Of a stretch of DNA of 51,444 nucleotides, positions 18,464 to 26,397 are shown piece after piece. Every line of letters starts with the position of its first letter. Positions within the stretch are counted from its first letter, which is position 1. The position numbers and the translations under genes are program-made. The stretch covers positions 1 through 51,444 of the forward strand of contig JAHHGY010000024.1 of the NCBI GenBank assembly GCA_019359635.1, in the 5' to 3' direction. The stretch comes from Chroococcus sp. CMT-3BRIN-NPC107. GTDB taxonomy: Bacteria > Cyanobacteriota > Cyanobacteriia > Cyanobacteriales > Chroococcidiopsidaceae. A model generated the notes under the pieces. It ran no database searches and had not been told where the DNA came from. It saw only the letters and a list, made by a program, of their open reading frames with translations.

Positions 18464-19699
18464 ATGACCACCCAATGCCGTTTTTGCCATAATCCACTAC
18501 ATCACACTTTTGCCGATTTAGGACTTTCACCAATTGCCAACGACTACATCAGCAAAGAGCAGCTACATCGCGCTGAAAAATTTTATCCTTTGCATACATA
18601 CGTCTGTGAGAAGTGTTTTTTAGTGCAGATAGAAGACTTTGAATCTCCCGAACATATTTTTGGAGATGGAGACTACGCTTACTTTTCTTCTTTTTCCGAT
18701 AGTTGGTTAAAGCACGCCAAAGCTTACACCGACTTGATGGTAGAAAGATTTGGATTTGATGCTAGTAGCCAAGTAGTAGAAATTGCTAGTAATGACGGCT
18801 ACTTGCTGCAATATTTTCATCAAAAGGGTATTCCGGTTTTAGGTATAGAACCTGCGGGAAATACAGCTAAAGTCGCTGAAGAAAAAGGTATACCTAGTTT
18901 AGTCAAATTCTTCGGCGTACAGACAGCAAAAGAATTAGTAGCCGACGGCAAACAGGCAGACTTATTACTCGGAAATAATGTTTTAGCTCACGTACCCGAT
19001 TTGAACGATTTTGTAGGGGGAATGAAAATTGCCTTAAAGCCAAATGGCGTGATTACAATGGAATTTCCCCACTTGTTACAACTGATGGAGCAAAATCAAT
19101 TTGATACCATTTATCACGAGCATTATTCTTACTACTCATTTTTGACAGTTAGCCAAATTTTTGCTTTTCACGGCATAATTTTATTTGATGTGGAAGAAGT
19201 ACCAACTCATGGCGGCTCATTGCGGATTTATGGCAAGCATCAAGAGTGTGACGTAACAATAAGCAATCGCGCAATTAAGCTCAAAGAAAAGGAAATTGAA
19301 GCTGGGTTAGATAAGTTAGAGCCTTACTTAAGTTTTGGCGAAAAAGTCAAAGAAACAAAACGCAAGCTCTTGAGTTTTTTAATTGAAGCAAAATCTCAAG
19401 GAAAAGTAATCGCTGCTTACGGTGCGCCAGCTAAAGGTAATACGCTGCTAAACTACTGCGGTGTCAGAACAGATTTTATTGACTATACCGTCGATCGCAG
19501 TCCTTACAAACAAAACTTGCTTTTACCCGGTACGCATATTCCGATTATGCACCCCGATCGCATCAAAGAAACTAAGCCAGATTACTTACTAATTTTGCCT
19601 TGGAATCTCAAAGATGAAATTATCGCCCAAACTTCCTTTATTCGCGAGTGGGGGGGAAGCTTTCTCGTCCCAATTCCAGAGGTGCAGGTTTACTCATGA
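18464..19699 (+). CDS. Sugar C-methyltransferase (TylCIII/NovU/TcaB9 type)
   Basis: 411 residues. N-terminal zinc domain with C5, C8, C48 and C51 (CRFC and CEKC); a SAM-binding Rossmann core (VVEIASNDGYLLQYF near 105, then VLGIEPAGNTAKVAEEKG); the family's catalytic YHEHYSYYSF near 225; and a C-terminal domain with AAYGAPAKGNTLLNYCG and LPGTHIPIMHPDR. Enzymes of this architecture methylate C-3 or C-5 of a 4-keto nucleotide sugar, giving branched sugars. Family is secure; the substrate is inferred to be a CDP- or dTDP-4-keto sugar. Its stop overlaps the next start in ATGA, implying translational coupling. Confidence 0.92.
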   Translation: MTTQCRFCHNPLHHTFADLGLSPIANDYISKEQLHRAEKFYPLHTYVCEKCFLVQIEDFESPEHIFGDGDYAYFSSFSDSWLKHAKAYTDLMVERFGFDASSQVVEIASNDGYLLQYFHQKGIPVLGIEPAGNTAKVAEEKGIPSLVKFFGVQTAKELVADGKQADLLLGNNVLAHVPDLNDFVGGMKIALKPNGVITMEFPHLLQLMEQNQFDTIYHEHYSYYSFLTVSQIFAFHGIILFDVEEVPTHGGSLRIYGKHQECDVTISNRAIKLKEKEIEAGLDKLEPYLSFGEKVKETKRKLLSFLIEAKSQGKVIAAYGAPAKGNTLLNYCGVRTDFIDYTVDRSPYKQNLLLPGTHIPIMHPDRIKETKPDYLLILPWNLKDEIIAQTSFIREWGGSFLVPIPEVQVYS

Positions 19700-20247
19700 T
19701 GTTCACAAAAACCGCTTTACCAGGTGCATTTATTATCGACATCGAGTCAAGAGCAGATAGTCGCGGTTTTTTTGCTAGAACCTTCTGCTCCCAAGAATTT
19801 GCCGAACATGGTTTAGAAGTAACCAACGTTCAGTGCAGCATTTGCTTTAATCACAAACAGGGAACTATTCGAGGGATGCATTACCAAGATCCTCCCCTCA
19901 CCGAAGCCAAGTTAGTGCGCTGTACCACTGGTGCTATTTATGACGTAATCGTTGATATGCGTCCAGATTCTCCTACCTACTTAGCTCATATTAGTGTAGA
20001 GTTGAGCGCCGAAAATCGGCGGAGCCTGTATATTCCAGAAATGTTAGCTCACGGCTACCAAACCCTTACAGATGATACAGAAATCGTGTATCAAATGAAT
20101 AAGTTATATACGCCGGGGTACGAGCGTGGGTTGCGTTACGACGATCCGTTACTGGGGATTGAATGGCCGTTGCTAGTTACCGAAATTGCCCAGAAAGATT
20201 GCAGTTGGGCTTTACTAGAATCGATGATGGTGGGAGTGGAAAAATAA
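19696..20247 (+). CDS. rfbC: RfbC-type nucleotide-sugar 3,5-epimerase
   Basis: 183 residues, the usual RfbC length. dTDP-4-dehydrorhamnose 3,5-epimerase cupin: DSRGFFARTFC near 21-31, the catalytic H62 in TIRGMHYQDPP, YDVIVDMRPDSPTY, IPEMLAHGYQTL and the C-terminal GLRYDDPLLGIEWP. It inverts C-3 and/or C-5 of a 4-keto-6-deoxy sugar. The start is one of two adjacent ATGs (19696 or 19699) overlapping the methyltransferase stop. No rfbA, rfbB or rfbD is nearby, so this copy probably serves the branched sugar of the cassette rather than rhamnose. Confidence 0.88.
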   Translation: MMFTKTALPGAFIIDIESRADSRGFFARTFCSQEFAEHGLEVTNVQCSICFNHKQGTIRGMHYQDPPLTEAKLVRCTTGAIYDVIVDMRPDSPTYLAHISVELSAENRRSLYIPEMLAHGYQTLTDDTEIVYQMNKLYTPGYERGLRYDDPLLGIEWPLLVTEIAQKDCSWALLESMMVGVEK

Positions 20248-20347
20248 GTTTTAGCAATTAGTTATTTAGTTGCAGAGCGATAATCAATAAATTATTTAGT
20301 TAACCTAGTTTTTAGTAGGGTGCTTAAATTGTTAGGAGATAGTCATA

Positions 20348-21277
20348 ATGAGTTCAATTTTTTTTGATGCTAAATTGAGCGACGAAGATAGAAGAGAGAA
20401 TCTGTACAAAGGACAGATATTTGTTTATTCTGCTTGTCCAAGTGCGATCGCAATGGTTGAATTTGTCCGCGAGATGATTAAAGAAGCTTTTGCACCTTTA
20501 GATCCGCAAACAGCACAATACAGCCTGCCAGTAGAGGAATACGTAGCAATTTTGGCGAAATTGAAGCCAGCTTTTATTCATCATCCTAAGTCAAAGCAAT
20601 TTCTGCAAGAAATTTTGAGCGAACTAGGTTGCGACTTGAATAAAACTTATTTCGACGTACCGCGCATGAGAACTTCTACAAGCGACAACTACCTAACTTC
20701 TGGTATTGCTTACGCCTTCCACCCTCATCGCGATACTTGGTATTCTGCGCCTACTTGTCAGCTAAATTGGTGGTTTCCAATTTATGATGTAGAGCCAGAT
20801 AATGTTATGGCTTTCCACCCCCGCTACTGGAGTCAACCTGTAAAAAATGGCTCTAGTGGTTACGACTATTATGAATGGAACAAGGAAAACCGCAAAAACG
20901 CCGCCCAACACATCAAAAAAGATACGCGCCAACAACCCCACGCCGAAGAACCAATGAAAATCGAGCCGCAGGTAAGAATTGTTCCCCAACCAGGGGGAGT
21001 GATGGTTTTTTCCGGCGCGCAGATGCACTCTACAGTACCTAATACCTCTGGTAAAACGCGCTTTAGCATCGATTTTCGTACTGTGCATTTTGACGATGTA
21101 GTAGCCAAGCGAGGCGCGCCAAACGTTGATTCTGCTTGTACCGGAACGACAATGAGAGACTACTTGCGCGGTGATGACTTTGCCCGTATACCTGAAAATA
21201 TAGTTGCTCTCTACGACATCAAAACACCCAGCGCTGACGATGTACTAATTTTTCAGCCTACGGTTTTAAATCGTTAG
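20348..21277 (+). CDS. Putative Fe(II)/2-oxoglutarate-dependent oxygenase
   Basis: 309 residues. I do not recognise a named family, but the facial triad and cosubstrate residue of Fe(II)/2-oxoglutarate oxygenases can be placed: H127 and D129 in AFHPHRDTWY, distal H227 in GAQMHSTVPNTSG, and R238 in KTRFSIDFRTVHF. A tryptophan-rich strand (CQLNWWFPIYDV) follows the HxD motif, and PGGVMVFSG precedes the distal His. A likely role is hydroxylation or oxidative tailoring of the nucleotide sugar or its product. Start ATG with GGAG ten bases upstream. It is 100 nt after rfbC and 41 nt before the nucleotidyltransferase gene. Function is inferred from the triad and context only. Confidence 0.7.
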   Translation: MSSIFFDAKLSDEDRRENLYKGQIFVYSACPSAIAMVEFVREMIKEAFAPLDPQTAQYSLPVEEYVAILAKLKPAFIHHPKSKQFLQEILSELGCDLNKTYFDVPRMRTSTSDNYLTSGIAYAFHPHRDTWYSAPTCQLNWWFPIYDVEPDNVMAFHPRYWSQPVKNGSSGYDYYEWNKENRKNAAQHIKKDTRQQPHAEEPMKIEPQVRIVPQPGGVMVFSGAQMHSTVPNTSGKTRFSIDFRTVHFDDVVAKRGAPNVDSACTGTTMRDYLRGDDFARIPENIVALYDIKTPSADDVLIFQPTVLNR

Positions 21278-21318
21278 GTGGGCAAAATAGGCGATCGCAT
21301 TTTACTTTCTGGTAACTC

Positions 21319-22107
21319 ATGACAATTAAAAACTACAATATTCAAAGCGCGATCGGGTTGATTCCAGCCGCCGGAGAAGGAAAGCGCATTTCGCCTTTAC
21401 CGGGGAGCAAAGAATTGTATCCCATTGGCTTTCGGGTAGCAAAAGATGGTAGCTTGCGCCCTAAAGTAGTTTGCCATTACTTACTAGAAAGTATGCGTTT
21501 AGCCGGAATTCGCAAGGCTTACGCGCTGTTACGAGCCAATAAGTGGGATATTCCAGCTTATTTTGGTGATGGGTCGCTAGTAGATATGAATTTGGGCTAC
21601 TTAGTTGTAAGTTCGCTGTATGGCGTTCCCTATACCTTAGATAGAGCTTATGAGTTTGTCCAAGATGCAGTAGTCACTTTAGGTTTTCCAGATATTATTT
21701 TTCAACCCCAAGATGCTTTTGTGCGATTGTTAGCACACCTTAGTGATAGCGAGGCAGATTTGGTTTTGGGGGTCGTCCCCTTTAACCAACCTCATAAAGG
21801 CGGAATGGTTGATTTTGATGCTAATGGCTGCGTTAGCAAAGTATTGGATAAGCCGTTACAAAGCACTTTGCGCTATAGCTGGTTTACGGCAGTCTGGACA
21901 CCAAGCTTTACAGAGTTTTTGCATCAATATTTAGCCGATAAGCCAATTGTGCCATCTCAAGAAGTTTTGATTAACGATGCGATTCAATCAGCTATTGATA
22001 ATGGGTTAAAGGTAGAAGTGGAAGTGTTTGAAAATGGGAGTTTTCTTGATATTGGTACTCCTGAAGATTTAGTTCGTGCTGTGGGCGATGGATTGAAACA
22101 AGTATAG
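21319..22107 (+). CDS. Sugar-phosphate nucleotidyltransferase
   Basis: 262 residues. The nucleotidyltransferase signature is at 13-32: GLIPAAGEGKRISPLPGSKE, with the Lys that binds the sugar phosphate, followed by ELYPIGF. Later PDIIFQPQDAFVRLLAHL, VLGVVPFNQPHKGGMVDFD, and FLDIGTPEDLVRAV, which is the conserved C-terminal GTPEDL strand. It resembles the glucose-1-phosphate thymidylyltransferase superfamily without being RfbA itself. It is the second activating enzyme in the cassette next to RfbF, which implies either two sugars or activation of a modified sugar-1-phosphate. Confidence 0.83.
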   Translation: MTIKNYNIQSAIGLIPAAGEGKRISPLPGSKELYPIGFRVAKDGSLRPKVVCHYLLESMRLAGIRKAYALLRANKWDIPAYFGDGSLVDMNLGYLVVSSLYGVPYTLDRAYEFVQDAVVTLGFPDIIFQPQDAFVRLLAHLSDSEADLVLGVVPFNQPHKGGMVDFDANGCVSKVLDKPLQSTLRYSWFTAVWTPSFTEFLHQYLADKPIVPSQEVLINDAIQSAIDNGLKVEVEVFENGSFLDIGTPEDLVRAVGDGLKQV

Positions 22108-22162
22108 AAAATTAACAGTAAAACTAGATAAATAGTAACTCTTGAATTAATTGGGAAAAACA

Positions 22163-23491
22163 ATGATTATAGATAGCATAAAAACTCTAGATATTGAACG
22201 CAACCAAACTGAAAATGTTGGACAGAATATGTATCAATTGATAACAAAACTGTACCCAATTTGTCGCAGCATTACAGGAGATGGGGTTAGAGAAACCTTA
22301 AATATTATTAAAAGTTTTATTCCCCTTGAGGTACATGAAGTGCCTAGCGGCATAGAAGTATACGATTGGACTGTACCGAAAGAATGGAACATTAGAGATG
22401 CTTATATTAAAAACGATCGCGGCGAGAAGATTGTTGATTTTCGTAATTCTAATCTCCACGTCATCAATTACAGCATTCCTGTCAACCAAAAAATGTCTTT
22501 AGCTCAGTTGAAAGAACACTTATTTACGTTACCCGACTACCCAGATTGGATTCCTTATCGGACTACTTATTATAAAGAAAGTTGGGGGTTTTGTTTAACT
22601 CATAACCAATACTTAGAATTGGCTGATGGAGAATACGAGGTGGTTATCGATTCTTCTTTAGAAGCTGGCTATTTAACTTATGGAGAATATTTTATTGCTG
22701 GCGAAACTACTGAAGAAGTTTTGATTTCTTGCCATACCTGTCATCCTTCTTTAGGTAATGATAATTTATCGGGAATCTCGGTGGCGGTGTTTTTAGCTCA
22801 ACACTTAAGCAAGCTACAAAATCGTTATTCTTACCGATTTTTGTTTATTCCTGGAACGATTGGTTCTGTAACTTGGCTCTGTCAAAATGAAGCCAAAGTT
22901 ACTAATATCAAACATGGTTTGGTGCTAACTTGCGTGGGCGATGGGGGTAAATTTACCTATAAAAAAAGTCGTCAAGGCAAGGCAGAAATTGACAAGATTG
23001 CGCAATACGTACTAGCAAACTCTGGTAAAGAATACGAAGTTATCGATTTCTTTCCCTATGGCTATGACGAAAGACAATACTGTTCGCCAGGGTTTAATTT
23101 GGCAGTGGGTTGTTTTATGAGATCGCCTCATGGTAGCTTTCCCGAATATCACACCTCGGCAGATAACTTAGACTTTGTGCAACCAGAATATGTAGCCGAT
23201 TCTTATCATCAATGCTTGTCAATTTTACAAATTCTGGAAAATAATAAAACTTACTTAAACCAAAACCCTAAGTGCGAACCAAGATTAGGGAAAAGAGGCT
23301 TGTATCGTGCTATTGGCGGACAAGCGGAGGAAGCTTTAAATGAATTAGCTATACTATGGGTGCTAAATTTAGCTGATGGCGAACATACTTTATTAGATAT
23401 GGCGCAAAGATCGGGTATGGCAATTAATGTAATTAATAAAGCAGCGATCGCTTTATTAAAACACGATTTATTGAAGGAAATATCAGCTTAA
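22163..23491 (+). CDS. DUF4910 aminopeptidase-like protein
   Basis: 442 residues from ATG 22163 (an in-frame TTG lies four codons earlier). Matches the DUF4910/COG4310 family: an N-terminal helix with YPICRSITGDGVRETL, an inserted domain (VPSGIEVYDWTVPKEWNI), and an M28-like zinc-peptidase core with H191/H194 and D200 in SCHTCHPSLGNDNLSG and a later His in GSFPEYHTSADNL. A winged-helix-like tail (residues 385-442) ends the protein. The family is frequent in polysaccharide and natural-product clusters, but its substrate is unknown to me. An amide or ester hydrolase acting on an acylated amino sugar would fit. The TAA overlaps the next ATG (TAATG). Confidence 0.85.
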   Translation: MIIDSIKTLDIERNQTENVGQNMYQLITKLYPICRSITGDGVRETLNIIKSFIPLEVHEVPSGIEVYDWTVPKEWNIRDAYIKNDRGEKIVDFRNSNLHVINYSIPVNQKMSLAQLKEHLFTLPDYPDWIPYRTTYYKESWGFCLTHNQYLELADGEYEVVIDSSLEAGYLTYGEYFIAGETTEEVLISCHTCHPSLGNDNLSGISVAVFLAQHLSKLQNRYSYRFLFIPGTIGSVTWLCQNEAKVTNIKHGLVLTCVGDGGKFTYKKSRQGKAEIDKIAQYVLANSGKEYEVIDFFPYGYDERQYCSPGFNLAVGCFMRSPHGSFPEYHTSADNLDFVQPEYVADSYHQCLSILQILENNKTYLNQNPKCEPRLGKRGLYRAIGGQAEEALNELAILWVLNLADGEHTLLDMAQRSGMAINVINKAAIALLKHDLLKEISA

Positions 23492-24228
23492 TGGCGGCAA
23501 AAATGGGGTTAAAAAATGCAATTGCAATTGTTACCGGAGCAAGTAGCGGCATTGGCACAGCGATCGCTCTAGAATTAGCCGCCCAAGGCGCAAAGTTAGG
23601 ATTAGTAGGACGCAATCAGGCAAAATTGGCAGAAACTGCTGCTATTGCCCAAAAAACTAGCGCGTTAGTTGTCAGCTACAGCATCGACTTGACAGTAGAC
23701 TCGGAAATATCGCAGCTAAAAACTCGCATTGAGGCTGATTTTGGTAAGGCTGTGGATATTTTGGTTCACTGTGCAGGCGTGTATATTCGGGGGAACCTGC
23801 AAACTGCAAATATTGGCGATCTCGATTTGCAATACCGAGCTAACGTCCGCGCACCTTACTTATTAACTCAAACTTTATTACCGATGGTACTATCTGTACA
23901 AGGACAGATAGTATTTGTTAATTCTAGCGTGATTATGCGTCCGGCAGGCAATGTAGGACAATTTGCTGCAACTCAGCACGCCTTAAAAGCGATCGCCGAT
24001 AGTCTTAGAGACGAAGTAAATGCCCAAGAGGTAAGAGTTTTAAGTGTATATCCCGGACGCACTGCTACCCCAAGACAAGCCAATATTCATGCACTGGAGG
24101 GTAAGATATATCAAAGCGAACGTTTGCTTCAACCCCAAGATGTAGCAGCAGTAGTAGTGAATGCTCTAAATATGCCCAGAAGTGCGGAAGTAACCGATAT
24201 TAATATTAGACCGTTTCAAAAAACTTAA
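23491..24228 (+). CDS. Short-chain dehydrogenase lacking the catalytic Tyr and Lys
   Basis: 245 residues. Classical SDR fold: AIVTGASSGIGTAIALELA at 12-30, NAG-like VHCAGVYIRG near 92-101, and Ser145/146 in VFVNSSVIM. The active-site YxxxK is replaced: the segment reads GQFAATQHALKAIADSLR, with F158 and Q162 where Tyr and Lys are expected. The codons are ttt and cag, and the frame is intact, so this is not a frameshift artefact. SYPGRTATP-like VYPGRTATPRQ follows. The protein may be a non-catalytic binding partner or use altered chemistry. It overlaps the DUF4910 gene by one base, so the two are co-translated. Confidence 0.88.
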   Translation: MAAKMGLKNAIAIVTGASSGIGTAIALELAAQGAKLGLVGRNQAKLAETAAIAQKTSALVVSYSIDLTVDSEISQLKTRIEADFGKAVDILVHCAGVYIRGNLQTANIGDLDLQYRANVRAPYLLTQTLLPMVLSVQGQIVFVNSSVIMRPAGNVGQFAATQHALKAIADSLRDEVNAQEVRVLSVYPGRTATPRQANIHALEGKIYQSERLLQPQDVAAVVVNALNMPRSAEVTDINIRPFQKT

Positions 24229-24288
24229 ACCGATTGATAGCAATTAACTATCGTCTATAAATATCTCTTAAATAAAACTGTAGATAAT

Positions 24289-25713
24289 ATGAGTGTCAGT
24301 AGTTCTTCTGTTAGCGCCAATCCAAGTGCGCCTCAGTTATACGCTTGGATAGCTATTTCGGGGCTAATAATCTTTTCTGCTGTAGCTATTTTAGCCGGAG
24401 CAGGTAGTATTTTACGCTTGCTCTTTCCTTTGGGATCGTTACTTGTCGGCTTGCTTTTGTATGGTAAGTATCCCACCCTTTATCTAGGTTTTACATGGTG
24501 GCTGTGGTTTGTTACCCCTTGGCTGCGTCGCGTTATCGATTATCGCAGTGGTTGGGATGGTAGCGGGATAATTTTGACTGCGCCATTTTTAGTTACATTA
24601 ATTACTATAATTACCTTTGTTCGATACCTCCCTCGATCTTACCGCTTGGGAGCATTACCGCTTGCGATCGCTGTTGCTGGTGTAATTTATGGTTTTTTGA
24701 TAGGTATAGTCAAAAATCCCCTCGTAGTATCTCTAAGATCGCTTTTAGACTGGTTAACCCCAATTGTCTTTGCTTTTCATTTATTTGTAAGCTGGCGAAA
24801 CTATCCTAAATATCGACAGACTTTACAATCTACTTTTGTATGGGGACTACTAATTACAGGCACCTATGGAATTGTGCAATATTTAATCGCGCCAGAATGG
24901 GATAGGTTTTGGATCGTTCAAACTAAGTTGCTGACTAATGGTATTCCCGAACCATTAGGCATTAGAGTATTTAGTACAATGAATTCTCCTAACCCTTTTG
25001 CTAACGTGCTATTGGCAGGGTTATTAATACTACTTACTAGCGATAGTTTTTTGAACATTCCAGCGTCGGCTGTAGCCTATTTATCTTTTTTATTATCTTT
25101 AGTCCGTTCGGTTTGGCTCGGTTGGTTTATTGGCTTATTGAGCTTGTTAAGTTCGTTAAAGCCGCGATTGCAGATGCAGTTGTTTATAACTATCTTGATT
25201 ATGGCTTTATGCGTAGTGCCATTAACAACTATTGAGCCTTTTGCAGAAATTATTAATTCGCGCCTAGAATCTTTTACTAATCTTAAAAGAGATACTAGCT
25301 TTAACGAGCGATCGCAACTGTATCAAGAAAATATTAACCTTGCCTTGTCTAGTGGTTTGGGTAATGGGATTGGTAGTAAATATTTTGTGAATGAAAAAGG
25401 GTTGCTGCAAGAAGTGACGCTAGATAGTGGCATTCTCGATGTATTTTTTACCTTGGGTTGGTTTGGCGCAATTCCTTACCTTGGCAGCGTGATTATGGCG
25501 ATGTTTAATTTGCTGACAAATACTGAAGGACGTGCTGATGGCTTCTCTAGGGCGGCTCGTGCTATTAGTGTGGGAGTTATAGTTCAGATGCTATTTGGTA
25601 ATGTTGTGCTGGCACTACCTGGCATGGTCTTTTGGAGTTTTTTGGGTATAGGGATGGCAGCTAATAAATATCATCAGCACGAGCGGTTGCTGAACAAAAA
25701 ATCGGTTGCTTGA
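24289..25713 (+). CDS. O-antigen ligase/polymerase-like membrane protein
   Basis: 474 residues, about ten to twelve hydrophobic segments with short loops. A larger hydrophilic loop (about 330-390: NSRLESFTNLKRDTSFNERS and SGLGNGIGSKYFV) has the arginine-rich stretch and GxGxG-like pattern of Wzy_C/O-antigen ligase proteins. Such proteins polymerise or transfer surface polysaccharide at the outer face of the cytoplasmic membrane. It ends the plus-strand cassette, 61 nt after the SDR and 4 nt before the convergent tsaC stop. There is no glycosyltransferase in the cassette, so chains must be started elsewhere. Confidence 0.8.
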   Translation: MSVSSSSVSANPSAPQLYAWIAISGLIIFSAVAILAGAGSILRLLFPLGSLLVGLLLYGKYPTLYLGFTWWLWFVTPWLRRVIDYRSGWDGSGIILTAPFLVTLITIITFVRYLPRSYRLGALPLAIAVAGVIYGFLIGIVKNPLVVSLRSLLDWLTPIVFAFHLFVSWRNYPKYRQTLQSTFVWGLLITGTYGIVQYLIAPEWDRFWIVQTKLLTNGIPEPLGIRVFSTMNSPNPFANVLLAGLLILLTSDSFLNIPASAVAYLSFLLSLVRSVWLGWFIGLLSLLSSLKPRLQMQLFITILIMALCVVPLTTIEPFAEIINSRLESFTNLKRDTSFNERSQLYQENINLALSSGLGNGIGSKYFVNEKGLLQEVTLDSGILDVFFTLGWFGAIPYLGSVIMAMFNLLTNTEGRADGFSRAARAISVGVIVQMLFGNVVLALPGMVFWSFLGIGMAANKYHQHERLLNKKSVA

Positions 25714-25717
25714 AAAG

Positions 25718-26374
25718 TCAACTCGCCCAAACTACCGCTTGCTCCCATCCTAAGCCTCGACGGGTAATTTCTGGAGTATTGCCTGTTAGATCGATAATTG
25801 TGGAAACGCGATCGCCTGTTGTTTCTAAGCCATTATCGATAATTACATCTACTAGCTTTTCTAAACGGTCAAATAGTTCAAAACGGGAAAAATTTATTTC
25901 TGCTACAGAGTTAATTTCTTCGTCTTCAGTAGTTAGATGAGCAGAAGTAGAAATAATCGGATTTTCTAATTCTTGCAACAAAGCTAAACATACTTGATTG
26001 TCGGGTACGCGAATGCCTGTAGTTTTGCGTTTGGGATTGAGAACCAAGCGCGGGACTAATTTGGTGGCGGGTAGCAAAAATGTGTAGGGGCCGGGAATTA
26101 AGTGTTTCATAATTCGATAAGCACTATCGCTAACTACCGCGTAAGTTGCGACTTGAGAAAGAGAGGGACACAGAAAAGTTAGGGGTTTATCGTTTGATAG
26201 CTGCTTAATTTGTCGTACTCTTTCAACGGCAGATTTGGCATTAAGATCGCAACCGATCGCATAGACGGTATCGCTAGGATAAAGCATGACAGCACCCGAT
26301 CGCAGTTGACTAACGATTTGTTCGATGCTGCGGCTTTGAGGATTATGAGAATGAAGATTGTAGAAAGTCGCCAT
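25718..26374 (-). CDS. tsaC: Threonylcarbamoyl-AMP synthase (TsaC/YrdC family)
   Basis: 218 residues, one YrdC domain without the C-terminal Sua5 domain. Motifs: GAVMLYPSDTVYAIGCDL near 28-45, KQLSNDKPLTFLCPS with the KxxxxKP Lys pair, HLIPGPYTFLLPATK, GIRVPDNQVCLALLQ and IISTSAH. The enzyme makes threonylcarbamoyl-adenylate for t6A37 of ANN-decoding tRNAs. It is divergent from larC, with 23 nt between starts, so promoters overlap, and convergent with the membrane protein gene upstream, with no terminator in the 4-nt gap. Confidence 0.9.
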   Translation of the reverse strand: MATFYNLHSHNPQSRSIEQIVSQLRSGAVMLYPSDTVYAIGCDLNAKSAVERVRQIKQLSNDKPLTFLCPSLSQVATYAVVSDSAYRIMKHLIPGPYTFLLPATKLVPRLVLNPKRKTTGIRVPDNQVCLALLQELENPIISTSAHLTTEDEEINSVAEINFSRFELFDRLEKLVDVIIDNGLETTGDRVSTIIDLTGNTPEITRRGLGWEQAVVWAS

Positions 26375-26397
26375 AATAAATGTGGTGAGTGTTAAAA

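Noticed and set aside
20762-21108. Two minus-strand frames within the oxygenase gene
   Set aside because: Antisense shadows; no family likeness.
22298-23615. Minus-strand frames overlapping the DUF4910 and SDR genes
   Set aside because: Antisense shadows of strongly supported genes.
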